Positions 52,898-62,561 of a stretch of 64,000 nucleotides of DNA are shown here, piece after piece. Both the position numbers and the translations under genes were made by a program. The stretch is from contig JAWPMT010000005.1 of NCBI GenBank assembly GCA_033344775.1, positions 1 to 64,000 on the forward strand. The letters are read 5' to 3'. Source of the stretch: Cytophagales bacterium (GTDB taxonomy: Bacteria; Bacteroidota; Bacteroidia; Cytophagales; Cyclobacteriaceae). The notes under the pieces were generated by a model that was given only the letters and a program-made list of their open reading frames with translations, had not been told where the DNA came from and did not search any database. Position 1 is the stretch's first letter, and each line of letters begins with the position of its first letter.

Positions 52898-55800
52898 TCA
52901 ATCCAACAACACCCGCTTCGTCCATACTTTTTCAAGGAATGTAACGCGCATCAAATACATGCCTGATTGAACATGACTCGGAACCCTTACTAAATAAGCA
53001 TCATTGGCGCTGGATATCTGGGTTTTGTAGATTGTCTTACCCGACAAGCCGATCAACTCGAACGTTGGGTTTTGACTTTCATCGATGGATTGGGAGAGGT
53101 TCAGGTGAATGACCCGGTCTTCCTTAACTGGGTTGGGGTACATCTTCCACTGCACATCCGGATCTGTGGCCACGGTCACCAGTACAATGGAAAACCATTC
53201 AAACTGACCATCAAAATCTACCTGCTTCAATTGGTAGTAGTAGTTACCCGGGCCGACATGTTTGTCCTGATAAGCATAAGCCGCCCCTTGATCGTTATTG
53301 GCTCCCTGCACATCGGCAATCCATTCGAAATCCTCTCCATCGAGGGAACGGTATACTTCAAAATGGCTATGGTTCTTTTCTGTGGCAGTTTCCCAGGTCA
53401 ATTCGTTGTAAGCACCACTGTTCTTGCCGTGGAAGGATATTAATGTAACTGGTGTGACCACATCATCCGGGCCACCTGAACTCATTGGTGAAAAAGAAGT
53501 CAAAGTACCCGAGAGCACACTTCCGCGCACCACCTGATTGGTAACCGTACCTCCTTCACTGACCCATTCCGATCCATTGTGATGGGCCACCACCACTTGA
53601 CTCAGGTCTTGTATCCCACTACGACCGAAATCACGGAAAAACAAACGTACTCGTGCTTCCATACTTGAACCCACACTTCTGTCGAGGTTCCAGTATTCAT
53701 TAAAACTGATCGCCTCAAATGTCCCGGCCTGAGGATTATCAATGACCCTGTCCGCTGGTCCAGCACCATAAGGAGTATCGAAATATTGTGCCGTGAAATA
53801 ATCCGTAGACAGACCATTGGCGACACTTTCAATACCGATAGGTGCATAATGCGCTGAGCTGCCAACTGGAAATGTGAATCCTGCTGCATTATTCCCAACC
53901 TTCCTTACAGGTCCGGTCACGTAGCTGTCAGGGCCTGCTCCGGAAACTGTCCCGTTTTCGGAAACGATTAATATTTGACTGGCACTGGATGTCAGTTTGC
54001 CGTTGGTCAAAGTGAGCGTACCTGTCACTGTGATGTTGCCAGCGAGCGTTACACCTGCGGCATTATTGATGGTCAGGTTATTAAAAGTGATGTTTCCCGT
54101 GATCGTCGTAGGGCTATTCCCTGCCATGATTACGGTAGACGTCTGTGCATTGAATGTTCCGGCATTTTCAAAATTTGTCCCGTTGAAAGTTACTGTTGCG
54201 TCATTCAAATTGATCGTGGATCCTGATCCGATATAAAATTCATCCTGAATTTCCCAGGCAGCACCACTGGCCAAAGAAATAGTCCCGCTGGTGTTCATCC
54301 CGAAACTACCCAGACTGATGCTTCCAAAGTCTGCCAGCGTTCCACCATCGTGGGCATAGTTATTCATGGAAAAGGCATCCGTCTGTCCGCCACTCACATC
54401 TACACTGAAATACCTCACCGCCGTTCCGGCTACATAAGGCCCTGAACCCGAAGCCCCAAGGTCACTTTCGAACCCATTGCCCGTAGGCATGGCGCCGTAA
54501 GTACCTGTGTTCGTATTGTTGTACACCACATAGCCCATCCAATTAAATTGGGTGGGTACTCCCGAACCGGTGATGTCCGACCAGGGGATGGTTACTGTTC
54601 TTCGATTACTACAATTGCTTTCTGCATAGGTCCAGGCCGCGCCACTGGAGCTGGAATTCCATCCATTGGCGCCATCATCCGTATGGAATGTTCGTCCACT
54701 GGTATTTATGATCCCGACAAAATCTGCCCGGAAAGCAGGATTGACGGTAGCATTATCAATCTGCAAGCCAGCTAGAGATCCGTCAGAATTGGCCCCGCCA
54801 TTTACCGGATCCACAGGATCAATGTCTAAATAGATCACCGCAGATTCATTCGTAGGTGCATTTACTACACTAAAGGTGATCCCCGAATTGTCCCATTCAG
54901 CACCCCAGGTCACATCTCCTACCCCACTCGTCGCAGAAGGGGCATTGGGATCGATATCCACATTCGTGTAAATCTTGATATCGCCTGCGTTCAATCGGAA
55001 ATCCGTTCCAAGGTCCAACGTTTCATAGGTTTCCGAAACGTGTTCGTACCAATCTCCTCCGCAGCTTTCAAAAATGGCACTGGCATTAAAGTCGATGAAC
55101 TCTACCTGTGATCCGTTTTGGCTGTCCCCACTTTTCCATGCCTGGAAATTAGTAAGCACCACAGCTGTCACACCATTGTGCTTGAAACGCATCCATTTGA
55201 CCCAGCTGCCATCGCCCAGGTCATAAGCATCCAGGTGGTGGAATACTTCGTGGTTCTTTCTTAGGTTGAGCAGTTTCGCATAGAAGTCATGCAGCTCACG
55301 GCGCTTCGTATTGTTGTAATAATCCCATCTTACAGGCTTGTTTCCAGTCCGACCATTGTAATTGATCGAGTAGTCATATCCCAGTTCCCCAAACTGCCAT
55401 ACCATGCGCGCACCCGGCAACAACAAGTTGATCGCCGCTGGTAATTTCAACCGGGTAATGAAGGTATTCATATTGGCCGGAGCAAAGTCCTCGCTCATGT
55501 TTTCGAAATCGCGGTTGGCTACATCCAGTTCGGTTTTGATGAAATCACGACCATAGTTATGTAATTCATAAGCCAGGCGTTCTTCATCATGGCTCTCCAT
55601 GTAGCTCATCCAATTGGCGAATGAAAAAAACGTCGGAGAAGCATCGTACACGCCATTGGTCAGGTCCCGATTGGTATCATCATAACCCAATACGATCTGC
55701 TCATATCGTTTGGTCACAGAGGCCCCACCCCACATGTGGATACCTCCATTCGCCAGGATTCGGTCCTCGTCGGCATTGGCCAGGTGTTCAAAAATGACGT

Positions 55801-58800
55801 AGGCGCCCGGATGATTTGTTTCCAGGGCTGTTTTCATTCGATTCAGGTTATCGATACGTGCCTGATCATAACTACTTCCCCAGCAATCGGGACAGTTCAC
55901 GGTCGTATTTGAAAAGCCTTTGGTAAAGTCGAAACGGAACCCATCAAAACGATATTCGGTCATCCAGTAATTGGTAACACTGTCTACCAATGCCTGGGTG
56001 TGGGTACTGTTGTGATTGAAATCTGCCCCCCACCAGGCCGCACGCTCATCCACAAAATTGTGACACTCGTTCATCCATGGATTGTCGGATCTTGGACGGG
56101 CATCAGGTGCACAAATGGAGCTTCCAGCAGTGCCTTCATCCCAGTACAATCGTGCGAAAGGGGAAGAATAAAAAGAATGGTTCAATACCAGATCACCAAT
56201 GATCGCAATGCCCCTCTTATGGGCTTCATCGACCAATTCCTTCAACTTGTCCTTCGGACCATAGAATTTATCTGGTGCGAAATAGTAGTTCGGATTATAT
56301 CCCCAACTTTCATTGCCTTCAAATTCACCGGTAGGCATCAAATGGATCGCATTGAAGCCCAGGTTCTGGATGTAATCCAGGTTATCGATCACACCCTGAT
56401 AGGTCCCTGCATCCGTAAAGTCCCGGATCAGCAATTCGTAGATGTTTGTTTTGTATAGCGCGGGTCGTTCAAAGTCGTTGATCTGCCATTGATAAGGTGT
56501 CTGATTGGTCTGTAAAACGGTGGCGCGGAATTCCGTTTTATCAGAAGGGTAAGCAATCAGCCCCGGATACCGGGCTGCTGAGATGTATTGATCATCGGGA
56601 TCGCTGACTTTGTCTGCATACGGGTCACCAGACTTGACAGAACCATTGACCAGGTACTGATACACATATTCCTGTCCAGGTGTCAGGCCTGTAAGTTCCA
56701 GCCACCAAACATCCCCGGCCGTGGTTTTCTTCATTTTGTAAGTTTCCGATACCGTCCAGTTATTGAAATCTCCGATGACATGCACGACGGAGATCCCGGA
56801 TTGCGTGGGCATGTGCAGCAGCAAGGTGGCTTTACTCGGATCATTGTCATCATAGTTGGGTCCATACAACATCCCAGTAGGATGGTCTTCACTGGTCACC
56901 GGTGCAAATACATTGATCGTTGCGGTTTTGGTTTTTGAGGTTGAACCATCATCAGCGGTCACCGTGAGCACATACGAACCACTGGATGAAATGCTGGTGT
57001 CGAAACTGATGTCTGTGGTCGAATTGGCTGTATTGGAATAAGGAGGCGTGTTGTTGATCGACACATTGAAATCAGCCGATGCCGAAGCGGTGGCAGAAAT
57101 GGTGAACGTCGCACCTTCCTGGACCAAACCTGATCCATCAGAGGGACTATTGAGTAATAAGTAGAATCCTGGATCTAAGTCCAAATAAATGTCATTGCCC
57201 GTATTGATGTCTTTTTGCTGAAGCGAACCATCCGCATTTCGGAATACCATTGCCAACCGGAAGATGTTATCATTGGGGTCTGGGCTCCCGCCAAAGTAAT
57301 AATCATTGGGTGTGAAGGTAATGGACCATTCGTTGGGATTGCCGGTGGCGGTCATTTGACCTACTCCATCATCTTGTCCCCAGTTTCCGATGGTCGTCCC
57401 CCAGGTCTGAGAAGTAGGACTTTCAGTTACTGCTGCAGAGTGCAAATACACTTTAGAAGCACCTTCTAATGTCGTATTACTGGCGTTGAAAGTAATGGTC
57501 AGGGAAGTGCTGGCGGTGGGCAAAGCTGGATCTAAGCCAGAAGAAAGGGTTACAAAATTGTCACTGTCATAAATATTGAGGTACCGAACGATGGTCTTGG
57601 CTTGTAAGCTTCCGGAGGTGGCCGCCACTTCAATCTTATGCAACCCTATCCCTAAAGTTCCTACATTCACGGTCTCTGAAAAGGAAGTTACGCTCGTAGG
57701 ACTTTGGGTGGTCACATCATTCACTTTGATCACCAAATTCGAAGCTACCTGAGTCGTACCGGAAAAAGTATAGGTCGATGCGGCCGTGGCCAGGTCCACA
57801 GCCACTAACGTGTCCAATGGATCTGAATCCGCTAACAGTCCGATGCCCGGAGTAATATCCTGGTAGATGTCATTGCCGTCACTGGCACCATTGTCTTTGA
57901 CCACCAGATCACCACTGGTGCTTCGGAAAACAAAGCCCAGTCGAAAAATGCTGTGACGTAACTGATCAAACGCCAAAACGGTGGACGCTTCCTCGGGATT
58001 GGCATTGCCATCATCGATGCTTTCGATATCTGTAAAATACGGATAGGGATTAAATGTCAATTCCCAAATATTGGACCCATTGGAGGTTTCGGTGAACTGA
58101 CCTACCCCATCGCCAATGCCCCAATTTCCTTTGGTGACGTCCCAGGTCGTAGAAGCAGCTCCCTGCAGGACAGCTCCTATATGTGCATATACTTCTTCAT
58201 CCGAAGGCAAAGTAGCCAGATCCGTCCCTTCTTCTGCAAATCGCAAAGTAATCTGATCTGAGGCTGTGGGTGAAACAGGTGTAAAACGATAAAAGCCCGG
58301 CGTATAGGAATAATTAGATCCTCCATTATTGTTGAGGTTGATGGTGTAGAGGTCTGCATCACCATGGGCAATGGTCAGGCCACTACCGGAGGTAAAGAGA
58401 TAGTAACTCACTGCAGTCCCATAGGTATTGGAGGCCGCTGGAATGGTAGCCGTGTATGCTGTACCGGAACCAGTCATTTCCACAATGGTGCTGGTCGCAT
58501 AGCTATCGGTCGTGTACCGGAGATATACTGATTGACCGGTAGACAGTGCCCCATCTAAATTGGCAGTGACCACTACATTGTCATCGGTGATCGGATTGAC
58601 TATATCCTGTGTAACACTGGACACAGATCGCACATCTCCTTCTATCTTGAAAAAGACAAAATCACCAGTAGGATTGGAACTGGCATTTAATGTTTTGAAG
58701 ACATAATTATGAGCTGTAGAAGTAACGTTCGTAAATAAAGCCCCACTGGTAGTACACGTACTACTTAAGGTGTATTTCGTTCCAGGTGTGACTTCTGTGT

Positions 58801-59092
58801 CTACACCTGGTGTAATTGTCCTTTGCGCAATCGTTCCACCCCAATCAATCGCGAACCGCCAATATTGGTTACCTGTCCCCCCGGCATTAAGGGGATTGGA
58901 GCCATAGGTTCCACCGGCATTAGCCGAGAAAAATGTAAAACTTGAGTTATCAGACCCGCATCCGCCATTCCATCCCGTTGAAAATCCCGCACCAACAAGA
59001 GCATTCTGAGCATGAATAGAAAAAAAATTAAAAAAAATACATGCTCCTACTGCGAAAAACCTAAAAACTACTCTTCCTGAATTCTTCCTCAT
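52898..59092 (-). CDS. Very large secreted GH13 alpha-amylase-like protein with T9SS sorting domain
   Basis: This is a 2064-residue secreted protein. After the signal peptide come repeated starch-binding or Ig-like domains (about 30-730). Then there is a CBM48-type domain (about 737-860; VHVIGDFNNW) and a GH13 catalytic domain (about 877-1350) with FDGFRFDF (nucleophile Asp near 1055), EHLAN (acid Glu near 1100) and SHDEE near 1167. A long beta-rich region with autotransporter-like repeats follows. A T9SS type A sorting domain ends the protein (about 1985-2064; YPNP near its start, KRVLLD at the end). It should be exported and attached to the cell surface, degrading starch- or glycogen-like glucans. 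It is much longer than usual family members. Confidence 0.93.
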   Translation of the reverse strand: MRKNSGRVVFRFFAVGACIFFNFFSIHAQNALVGAGFSTGWNGGCGSDNSSFTFFSANAGGTYGSNPLNAGGTGNQYWRFAIDWGGTIAQRTITPGVDTEVTPGTKYTLSSTCTTSGALFTNVTSTAHNYVFKTLNASSNPTGDFVFFKIEGDVRSVSSVTQDIVNPITDDNVVVTANLDGALSTGQSVYLRYTTDSYATSTIVEMTGSGTAYTATIPAASNTYGTAVSYYLFTSGSGLTIAHGDADLYTINLNNNGGSNYSYTPGFYRFTPVSPTASDQITLRFAEEGTDLATLPSDEEVYAHIGAVLQGAASTTWDVTKGNWGIGDGVGQFTETSNGSNIWELTFNPYPYFTDIESIDDGNANPEEASTVLAFDQLRHSIFRLGFVFRSTSGDLVVKDNGASDGNDIYQDITPGIGLLADSDPLDTLVAVDLATAASTYTFSGTTQVASNLVIKVNDVTTQSPTSVTSFSETVNVGTLGIGLHKIEVAATSGSLQAKTIVRYLNIYDSDNFVTLSSGLDPALPTASTSLTITFNASNTTLEGASKVYLHSAAVTESPTSQTWGTTIGNWGQDDGVGQMTATGNPNEWSITFTPNDYYFGGSPDPNDNIFRLAMVFRNADGSLQQKDINTGNDIYLDLDPGFYLLLNSPSDGSGLVQEGATFTISATASASADFNVSINNTPPYSNTANSTTDISFDTSISSSGSYVLTVTADDGSTSKTKTATINVFAPVTSEDHPTGMLYGPNYDDNDPSKATLLLHMPTQSGISVVHVIGDFNNWTVSETYKMKKTTAGDVWWLELTGLTPGQEYVYQYLVNGSVKSGDPYADKVSDPDDQYISAARYPGLIAYPSDKTEFRATVLQTNQTPYQWQINDFERPALYKTNIYELLIRDFTDAGTYQGVIDNLDYIQNLGFNAIHLMPTGEFEGNESWGYNPNYYFAPDKFYGPKDKLKELVDEAHKRGIAIIGDLVLNHSFYSSPFARLYWDEGTAGSSICAPDARPRSDNPWMNECHNFVDERAAWWGADFNHNSTHTQALVDSVTNYWMTEYRFDGFRFDFTKGFSNTTVNCPDCWGSSYDQARIDNLNRMKTALETNHPGAYVIFEHLANADEDRILANGGIHMWGGASVTKRYEQIVLGYDDTNRDLTNGVYDASPTFFSFANWMSYMESHDEERLAYELHNYGRDFIKTELDVANRDFENMSEDFAPANMNTFITRLKLPAAINLLLPGARMVWQFGELGYDYSINYNGRTGNKPVRWDYYNNTKRRELHDFYAKLLNLRKNHEVFHHLDAYDLGDGSWVKWMRFKHNGVTAVVLTNFQAWKSGDSQNGSQVEFIDFNASAIFESCGGDWYEHVSETYETLDLGTDFRLNAGDIKIYTNVDIDPNAPSATSGVGDVTWGAEWDNSGITFSVVNAPTNESAVIYLDIDPVDPVNGGANSDGSLAGLQIDNATVNPAFRADFVGIINTSGRTFHTDDGANGWNSSSSGAAWTYAESNCSNRRTVTIPWSDITGSGVPTQFNWMGYVVYNNTNTGTYGAMPTGNGFESDLGASGSGPYVAGTAVRYFSVDVSGGQTDAFSMNNYAHDGGTLADFGSISLGSFGMNTSGTISLASGAAWEIQDEFYIGSGSTINLNDATVTFNGTNFENAGTFNAQTSTVIMAGNSPTTITGNITFNNLTINNAAGVTLAGNITVTGTLTLTNGKLTSSASQILIVSENGTVSGAGPDSYVTGPVRKVGNNAAGFTFPVGSSAHYAPIGIESVANGLSTDYFTAQYFDTPYGAGPADRVIDNPQAGTFEAISFNEYWNLDRSVGSSMEARVRLFFRDFGRSGIQDLSQVVVAHHNGSEWVSEGGTVTNQVVRGSVLSGTLTSFSPMSSGGPDDVVTPVTLISFHGKNSGAYNELTWETATEKNHSHFEVYRSLDGEDFEWIADVQGANNDQGAAYAYQDKHVGPGNYYYQLKQVDFDGQFEWFSIVLVTVATDPDVQWKMYPNPVKEDRVIHLNLSQSIDESQNPTFELIGLSGKTIYKTQISSANDAYLVRVPSHVQSGMYLMRVTFLEKVWTKRVLLD

Positions 59093-59239
59093 TTTACCGC
59101 AAACGTTTTAACCAACTCTAATCGATCATTCTAATTTTTGAAAAGGCAATACCTTCTAAAATACAAAAAGTCAGCAAATAATTACGGCGCTTACACGGAT
59201 GGTTTTGTATCAGTAAAATTCATATTGAATAGATTAAAT

Positions 59240-59263
59240 GACCTCTTTTCAAGAAAAGAGGTC
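59240..59263. promoter_or_regulatory. 24-bp perfect palindrome-like hairpin in a divergent promoter region
   Basis: GACCTCTTTTC and GAAAAGAGGTC are separated by two bases. The site lies between the amylase-like gene (-) and the TPR protein gene (+). No T-run follows on the plus strand. Operator or terminator of a lost gene are both possible. Confidence 0.45.
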
Positions 59264-59423
59264 ACCATCTTATATTTTATTACAAGGACGCTGAACCTTG
59301 AATTATGCAAGTACCGGATGACTCAATTTTTTTCGCATTACAAAACCTGAATATTGCAATCCTCCACCTGAATTCCTAAATTATTGGCTCAACGAGCTTG
59401 TCAGGAATTTGTGAAGTAGGCAC

Positions 59424-61214
59424 ATGAGAGTAAGACCAATAGATATCGTCCCTTCGTGGAGGGTTTGGATTTGTATATCCATGATTGGGCTGTTTTTGTC
59501 AGCTCCATGGAAATTGTGTGCTCAAAACGCTAAAATTGATAGCCTCAAATCGACATTAAATCAGGAACTTACCGATCAGGACCGTGTCGACACTTACAAT
59601 GCATTGGCCTTCCAAACTTTTCGGATTTTGCCGGATACGGCCAAAAGCTATGCCGGTCGCGCAATGCAGCTTGCAAAAGTGGCTAGTTATACAAAGGGAA
59701 CCGCAAATAGTCATAATAGCTTCGGGTTCATCGCTTTCTCACAAGGTGAATATGATAGTGCCCTATGGCATTATGAACAGTTCAGGCACATTAGTCAAAT
59801 GATAGGCGACTCGGTAAGCATGTCGAGGGCTTTGAACAATCTTGGTGTCTTGTTCAGCAATCAAGGACAGCTTGAGGAAGCATTGCAATCCTACGAACAA
59901 TCGTTAGCCATTCGAGCATCTCTAGGTTCTGAGACCGGCCTGGGAACCATTTATAATAACCTGGGTCTAATGCAAATGAAGTTGGGTAACTACCGCGAAG
60001 CACTGGATTATTATCTGAAAGCCATCGAAGCCAAGAGAAGACCAGACCGGGTAACCGGAAGGGCCATGGCCTATCTCAATCTGGCCAATCTAAAAGAATT
60101 ACTGGAGGACTATGAAGGCTCAGAAGAGGCTTTTCAAAAAGCTTATGCGATCTATCAGGCAAACAATGATCAAAAAGGGATGGCCGTTTCATTTCACAAT
60201 ATGGCAGAAACGCACACCAAACAAGGAGACTTCCAAAAAGCCCTGGCTTTGTATCAACAATCTGTACGAATCAACCGCCAGCTAAAGAACCGGAAACAAC
60301 TCGCCGAAAATTTAAATGCCATCGCTTCTTTGCATTACGACATGGCAGCATGGGATTCGAGTGCTTATTATTTGTCAGAAGCGCAGGCCATTGCTCAACA
60401 ACTTCAAATTCCTTTTGTACATGCCAAAATTGCTCTGGGGTTTGGGCATTTGTATCATACCCGAAATCAACCAAATCTTGCTTTAAGTCATGCTGAAAAA
60501 TCCTATGAGGAATTTTTGACCCTGGGTGTCAAGAAGGAAATCGCTGCAAGCGCGTACCTGATTAGCCAGGTTTATAAAACACTGGGAAATTCTTCCAAAG
60601 CATATGATTTCTTAACTACTTATTTGACTTATCAGGACAGCCTGATGAACGAAAACAAGGCGACCGAAATTGCGAAAATTGAATTCAACTATGACCTCTC
60701 AAAAGTCGAAAGTGAAAAACAACGTTTATTGGAAGCTCAAGAAGTCATGGGCACCACGTTGAGTGAGAATCAACGACGAATCGACGGTCAGCGTCAGACC
60801 ATCATATGGGGTGGGGTCATTCTGTTTCTTGTGGTTATTTCCAGCATATTCATCGTACACTTCTATCAACAAGTAAGGAAAACGCGGAATTCACTCAGAG
60901 AAGCCAACAAGGAAATTTCTGAGTTCAATCAATCACTGGAACAAAAGATTCAAGACCGTACCCAAAAGATCGAAAAACAGAACAAACAATTGATGGATTA
61001 TGCGTTTGCGATTTCTCATGAGATCCGTTCACCTCTGACCAACCTGATCGGATTTCTTGATCTCGATGACCAGCATGAAATCAACGAGTTCTCTGATGAG
61101 GAGAAACGTCAAATAAAAAGTTCAATGGCCAATTCTATCCAAAAGATTGACGAAGCGACACGTAAAGCGGCCCAAATTGGACATCCTAAAGACAAAAGGA
61201 CTAAGGAAAACTAA
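59424..61214 (+). CDS. TPR protein with HisKA domain but no ATPase domain
   Basis: The 596-residue protein has a signal peptide ending LCAQ, seven or so TPRs (about 30-400), one membrane helix (about 454-474), a coiled coil and a HisKA dimerisation helix with the phospho-acceptor motif ISHEIRSPLTNLIGF near 530. It ends about 65 residues later, and the HATPase N, G1 and G2 motifs are absent. A start at 59424 gives the signal peptide directly. Either the kinase is truncated, or it serves as a phosphoacceptor or dimerisation partner for another kinase. Confidence 0.88.
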   Translation: MRVRPIDIVPSWRVWICISMIGLFLSAPWKLCAQNAKIDSLKSTLNQELTDQDRVDTYNALAFQTFRILPDTAKSYAGRAMQLAKVASYTKGTANSHNSFGFIAFSQGEYDSALWHYEQFRHISQMIGDSVSMSRALNNLGVLFSNQGQLEEALQSYEQSLAIRASLGSETGLGTIYNNLGLMQMKLGNYREALDYYLKAIEAKRRPDRVTGRAMAYLNLANLKELLEDYEGSEEAFQKAYAIYQANNDQKGMAVSFHNMAETHTKQGDFQKALALYQQSVRINRQLKNRKQLAENLNAIASLHYDMAAWDSSAYYLSEAQAIAQQLQIPFVHAKIALGFGHLYHTRNQPNLALSHAEKSYEEFLTLGVKKEIAASAYLISQVYKTLGNSSKAYDFLTTYLTYQDSLMNENKATEIAKIEFNYDLSKVESEKQRLLEAQEVMGTTLSENQRRIDGQRQTIIWGGVILFLVVISSIFIVHFYQQVRKTRNSLREANKEISEFNQSLEQKIQDRTQKIEKQNKQLMDYAFAISHEIRSPLTNLIGFLDLDDQHEINEFSDEEKRQIKSSMANSIQKIDEATRKAAQIGHPKDKRTKEN

Positions 61215-61246
61215 ACCAAAACCTAAATCGTCTGTTATTCTGGCAG

Positions 61247-61639
61247 ATGGTGGCACAATTTTTCCTACTCATATCTCTGATCTTCATCAATCAACAATCG
61301 CCTTTCACTGACTATCGATGGGAACAACGCATCATAGTGATTGACGTGCAAATGGAACATGCTACCCAACAGCTTACGGCGTTACTTGAACAAGAAGAAG
61401 CTCTAAAGGAAAGGGATTTACTGGTTTTCTTGAAAAAAGGAAATGAATTGATCTGTAAGAATGCGAATAAGCCAACCGAAGTAGATATACGAGATCGCTA
61501 TTCCGGAGTGGTTTTGATCGGTAAAGATGGTGGAATAAAGCTGAAAAGAGATCGAGTGGTAGCAACTCAGATCATTTTTGATTTGATCGATTCTATGCCG
61601 ATGAGGCAATCAGAAATGCGAAGGAAATCAAATCCTTAA
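61247..61639 (+). CDS. DUF4174-family protein
   Basis: The 130-residue protein has a signal peptide-like start followed by the DUF4174 pattern (FTDYRWEQRIIVIDV, KERDLLVFLKKGNELI, GVVLIGKDGGIKLKR). The fold is thioredoxin-like, but the CxxC is missing. It starts 33 bp after the TPR gene and could be in its operon. The function is unknown. Confidence 0.8.
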   Translation: MVAQFFLLISLIFINQQSPFTDYRWEQRIIVIDVQMEHATQQLTALLEQEEALKERDLLVFLKKGNELICKNANKPTEVDIRDRYSGVVLIGKDGGIKLKRDRVVATQIIFDLIDSMPMRQSEMRRKSNP

Positions 61640-61746
61640 AAAAAGAAAAGGGAGCCCACCCTTTCCAAACCTAACCTGTACCTAACCTAAAAAATGAAAG
61701 GTGAGCCCCCAAGTCAACCAACTCAACTTGTCTTTTCGACAGACCC

Positions 61747-61767
61747 AGCGTGAACTTAAGTCACGCT
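61747..61767 (-). terminator. Hairpin between convergent genes
   Basis: AGCGTGA and TCACGCT arms with a 7-nt loop, 30 bp beyond the stop of the small minus-strand gene. No T-run of note follows. Confidence 0.45.
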
Positions 61768-61797
61768 CAGACCGCCGAAGTTTATTTCTTTGAACAA

Positions 61798-61965
61798 CTA
61801 GGCCGCCTGGGCCTGAGATAAATTGCTCAATATTTTCTTTGCTGTACTCAATTCATGTTGTGTGAATTCGTACAGCTTTTCTATACTTGACTTCCCCGTG
61901 GCCCGGTTATTTTCGACCAATTCGTAGTTATGATGTTCGTAAGAGTAAATCAGCGCGTATTTCAT
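61798..61965 (-). CDS. Small protein (55 residues)
   Basis: An ATG at 61965 opens a frame ending with TAG at 61798. The peptide starts KYALIYSYEHHNYELVENN and then has an amphipathic helix rich in Lys, Glu and Ser. It is soluble. An A/C-rich leader precedes the start and a hairpin follows the stop. I do not recognise it, but its composition fits a real small protein of this phylum. Confidence 0.55.
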   Translation of the reverse strand: MKYALIYSYEHHNYELVENNRATGKSSIEKLYEFTQHELSTAKKILSNLSQAQAA

Positions 61966-62094
61966 GAGTGTAAGTGTAAGCGTGTGTAAATGTGTCTGCC
62001 CCTATTACGAACACTCAACGCCAAATGGTTGCCTGATGTGATTTTTTAATGAAAGAATTTCACTTTATTTAGATAACGAGTGGATTTTACCCGA
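61966..62094. other. Short intergenic region
   Basis: Upstream of the 55-residue gene on the minus strand. No feature besides its leader. Confidence 0.3.
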
Positions 62095-62492
62095 TTATTG
62101 GTACTTCTCTAGAAAAGCATAAGCCTCTTCCAACGAATCCACAACCTTTAGTGGTTTATCAATGTATGTCTTACGCAAATACTCAATTTGCATCCTGGTA
62201 ATGGCACTTTCAGGACTAACCAAAACCGTGGCTTTAACAGGACGTTTGAGTACTTCAAGTCCAGCTTGAGCATGAATTCATCTCTTACTTTTTTTGAGGC
62301 TGATTTCATCTCAGAAAGGTCACAGATCACGAGAAAATCAGTTTCCAAATCATGGTCCAGCGCATATCGAATGGTAGGTAAGTAATCGGACACATCTAAT
62401 GCCGAATTCCAAAATCCAATCGGTCGGATCATGATCAGATTTTTGATTTGATCAACTTGAATAAGATAGTTGCTTGTTTGGTATTCTTTCAT
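62095..62492 (-). pseudogene. STAS/SpoIIAA-like gene with a -1 frameshift
   Basis: The first frame (ATG at 62492, or 62516) encodes a STAS-like start with LIQVDQIKNLIMIRPIGFWN and FLVICDLSEMKSA. At about 62270 the frame should change; the other frame continues with QAGLEVLKRPVKATVLVSPES and ends in AYAFLEKYQ with TAA at 62095-62097. Adding one base near the ATGCT restores a protein of about 133 residues. Either the gene is broken or the assembly lacks a base. Relatives are small regulatory or membrane-associated proteins. Confidence 0.7.
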
Positions 62493-62561
62493 ACCCGCTA
62501 AAGATAATCCGAGCAATCGACCTACGCCAATTGCAACAACATAGCTGGGAGCTACACTGGT

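Noticed and set aside
54000-58000. Several plus-strand frames over 60 codons opposite the large amylase-like gene
   Set aside because: They lie antisense to a continuous, well-supported coding region and have no protein character.
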